Shown here: one piece after another, positions 61,409 through 64,000 of the stretch
Numbering within the stretch: the first letter of the stretch is position 1
Layout: each line of letters starts with the position of its first letter
Assembly (NCBI GenBank): GCA_963966185.1
Contig: CAWZYM010000154.1
Coordinates: 1 to 64,000 of the forward strand
DNA from: Rhabditoides inermis
Lineage: Eukaryota; Nematoda; Chromadorea; Rhabditida; Rhabditidae
Length of the DNA: 64,000 bases
Direction of reading: 5' to 3'
Translations under genes and position numbers: made by a program
Notes under the pieces: model-generated
What the model saw: the letters and a program-made list of their open reading frames with translations, nothing else
Database searches by the model: none
Told to the model about the DNA's origin: nothing

Positions 61409-64000
61409 AAAGTAGTATAGGCCTGTTTCTGTTTACAAGACTTTTCCCTACTTCTTTTCAAGTCGTATAGATCTTTTTCCTGTTCACAAGACTTTTCCCT
61501 ACTTGTATTTGAAGTCGTACAGACCATTTCCATGTTCACAAGACTTTTCCCTACTTGTATTTGAAGTCGTACAGACCTTTTCCCTCTTCACAAGACTGTT
61601 CACAAGACTTTTCCCTACTTATATTTGAAGTCGTATAGACCTTTTCCCTGTTCACAAGACTTTTCCCTACTTTAATTTGAAGTCGTACAGACCTTTTTCC
61701 TGTTCACAAGACTGTTCACAAGACTTTTTCCTACTTGTATTTCAAGTCGTATAGACCTTTTTCCTGTTCACAAGACTCTTCACAAGACTTTTCCCTACTT
61801 GTATTTCAAGTCGTATAGACCTTTTCCCTTTTCACAAGACTTTTCCCTACTTGTTTTTCAAGTCGTATAGACTTTTTTCCTGTTCACAAGACCTTTCCCT
61901 ACTTGTATTTGAAGTCGTATAGACCTTTTCCCTTTTTACAAGACTTTTCCCTACTTGTGTTTGAAGTCGTATATACCTTTTCCCTGTTCACAAGACTTTT
62001 CCCTACTTTTATTTGAAGTCGTATAGACCTTTTTCCTGTTCCCTACTTGTTTTTGAAGTCGTATAGACCTTTTCCCTGTTCACAAGACTTTTATCTATTT
62101 ATATTTGAAGTCGTATAGACTATTTTCCTGTTCACAAGACTGTTCACAAGACCTTTCCCTACGTGTATTTGAAGTCGTATAGACCTTTTCCCTTTTCACA
62201 AGACTTTTCCCTACTTGTACTTGAAGTCGTAAAGACCTTTTCCCTGTTCACAAGACTTTTCCCTACTTATGTTTGAAGTCGTATAGACCTTTTTCCCGGT
62301 TCACAAGACTTTTCACAAGACGTTTCCCTACTTGTATTTGAAGTCGTAAATACCTTTTTCCTGTTCACAAGACTTTTCCCTATTTGTATTAGAAGTCGTG
62401 TAGACCTTTTTTCTGTTCACAAGACTTTTCCCTACTTGTATTTGAAGTCGTATAGACCTTTTCCCTTTTCACAAGACTTTTCCCTACTTGTACTTGAAGT
62501 CGTATAGACCTTTTCCCTGTTCACAAGACTTTTCCCTACTTCTATTTGGAGTCGTATAGACCTTTTTCCTGTTCACAAGACTCATCCCTGCTTGTATTTA
62601 AAGTCGCATAGACCTTTTTCCTGTTCACAAGACTTTTCTCTACTTGTATTTGAAGTCGTATAGACCTTTTCCCTGTTCACAAGACTTTTCACAAGACTTT
62701 TCCTTACTTGTATTTGAAGTCGTATATACCTTTGCCCTGTTCACAAGACCTTTCCTTACTTGTAGTTTAAGTCATATAGACCTTTTCCCTTTTCACAAGA
62801 CTTTTCCCTACTTGTACTTGAAGTCGTATAGACCTTTTCCCTGTTCACAAGACTTTTCCCTACTTGTATTGGAAGTCGTATAGACCTTTTTCCTGTTCAC
62901 AAGACTTTTCTCTACTTGTATTTGAAGTCGTATAGACCTTTTCCCTGTTCACAAGACTTTTCTCAAGACTTTTCCCTACTTGTATTTGAAGTCGTATATA
63001 CCTTTTCCCTGTTCACAAAATTTTTCCCTACTTGTTTTTTTTAAGTCCTATAGACCTTTTCCCTTTTCACAAGACTTTTCCCTACTTGTATTCGAAGTCG
63101 TACAGACCATTTCCCTGTTCACAAGACTTTTTCCTACTTTTTTTTTTAAAGTAGTATAAGCCTGTTTCTGTTTACAAGACTTTTCCCTACTTCTTTTCAA
63201 GTAAGTCGTATAGACCTTTTTCCTGTTCACAAGACTTTTCCCTACTTTTATTTGAAGTCGTACAGACCTTTTCCCTCTTCACAAGACTGTTCACAAGACT
63301 TTTCCCTACTTATATTTGAAGTCGTATAGACCTTTTCCCTGTTCACAAGACTTTTCCCTACTTATATTTGAAGTCGTATAGACCTTTTTCCTGTTCACAA
63401 GACTGTTCACAAGACTTTTCCCTACTTGTTTTTCAAGTCGTATAGACCTTTTTCCTGTTCACAAGACTGTTCACAAGACTTTTCCCTACTTGTATTTCAA
63501 GTCGTATAGACCTTTTCCCTTTTCACAAGACTTTTCCCTACTTGTATTAGAAGTCGTATAGACTTTTTTCCTGTTCACAAGACTTTTCCCTACTTGTATT
63601 TGAAGTCGTATAGACCTTTTCCCTTTTTACAAGACTTTTCCCTATTTGTATTTGAAGTCGTATATACCTTTTCCCTGTTCACAAGACTTTTCCCTACTTG
63701 TGTTTTAAGTCGTTTAGACCTTTTCCCTTTTCACAAAACTTTTCCCTACTTGTACTTGAAGTCGTATAGATTTTTTCCCTGTTCACAAGACTTTTCCCTA
63801 CTTGTATTTGAAGTCGTATAGACCTTTTTCCTGTTCACAAGACTTTTCTCTACTTGTATTTGAAATCGTATAGACCTTTTCCCTGTTCACAAGACTTTTC
63901 ACAAGACTTTTCCCTACTTGTATTTGAAGTCGTATATACCTTTTCCCTTTTCACAAGACTTTTCTCTACTTGTATTTGAAGTCGTATAGACCTTTACCCT
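61409..64000 (+). repeat. Satellite E ~3.3-kb higher-order repeat, copy 2 (cut by window end)
   Basis: This is colinear with copy 1. The offset is 3314 bp in the first part (for example 59330-59569 matches 62644-62883) and 3286 bp after about 63030 (59862 matches 63148; 60308-60535 matches 63594-63821). The 28-bp change comes from a shorter T-rich stretch near 63030. The last bases of the window still match copy 1 near 60710. Confidence 0.8.

Larger units (their letters stand above)
58093..64000 (+). repeat. Satellite E: 52-bp unit array
   Basis: About 110 units of 52 bp, each made of CACAAGACTTTTCCCTACTT, GTATTTGAAGTCGTATAGAC and CTTTTCCCTGTT. Many units carry an extra 10-12-bp piece (CACAAGACTGTT or CACAAGACTTTT). 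Others vary as GTACTTGAAG, GTATTTCAAG, CTTTTTCCTG or CCTTTTCCCTTTT. Short plus-strand frames of 65-81 codons (for example 58311-58556 and 59330-59569) read repeats of KSYRPFPCSQDFS or EVVYTF; these are phases of the unit and not genes. The array continues past the window end. No unique sequence or gene is seen. Confidence 0.95.

Noticed and set aside
58022..63821. Frames of 60-81 codons in satellite E, and one (58022-58225) spanning the D/E junction
   Set aside because: They translate the 52-bp unit in its various phases; the junction frame joins two unrelated repeats by chance.
58093..64000. Transposon or poly-A tail remnant suggested by T runs in satellite E
   Set aside because: The T runs sit inside recognisable 52-bp units with no flanking duplication or element body; slippage explains them better.

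Overview
This 64 kb window is built entirely from tandemly repeated, satellite/minisatellite-type DNA. I found no credible protein-coding gene, tRNA, rRNA, transposon or unique sequence longer than about 20 bases. The scale (tens of kb), the nested higher-order repeats and the side-by-side unrelated arrays point to constitutive heterochromatin of a eukaryotic nuclear genome (pericentromeric, subtelomeric, or a heterochromatic/sex/B chromosome block). The lineage cannot be read from the sequence: there is no gene, no dispersed transposon and no telomere repeat to anchor it.

Layout. (1) 1-49330: satellite A, an AT-rich array of 23-bp and 30-bp subunits sharing a 14-bp core, usually alternating as a 53-bp dimer. 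It has nested higher-order structure: blocks offset by about 643 bp, 3181/3234 bp and 8061/8114/8167 bp in the first 24 kb, 4578 bp around 23-31 kb, 2344 bp around 36.6-41.4 kb and 4020 bp around 42.8-47.6 kb. (2) 49331-50555: satellite B, a GC-richer 31-bp unit carrying two interrupted palindromes per unit. (3) 50575-50948: satellite C, a 22-bp unit centred on a perfect 12-bp palindrome. (4) 50949-51580: about 0.63 kb of satellite A in the opposite orientation, matching a block of the upstream array. (5) 51581-58092: satellite D, about 590 copies of an 11-bp unit differing mainly by CpG versus TpG at one position. (6) 58093-64000: satellite E, a 52-bp unit in a roughly 3.3-kb higher-order repeat that runs off the window.

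All open reading frames are by-products of repeats whose period lacks stops in some frame. The longest (1037 codons, minus strand, 52569-55682) exists because the 11-bp unit has no stop codon in any minus-strand frame. No genes work together here. The interest lies in repeat evolution: nested amplification, an inversion, hairpin-forming units, a CpG-decay signature, and hints that satellites A, B and E may share ancestry. Period offsets were obtained by locating rare variant markers by eye. Block edges are approximate, and near-identical copies leave open the possibility of assembly error.
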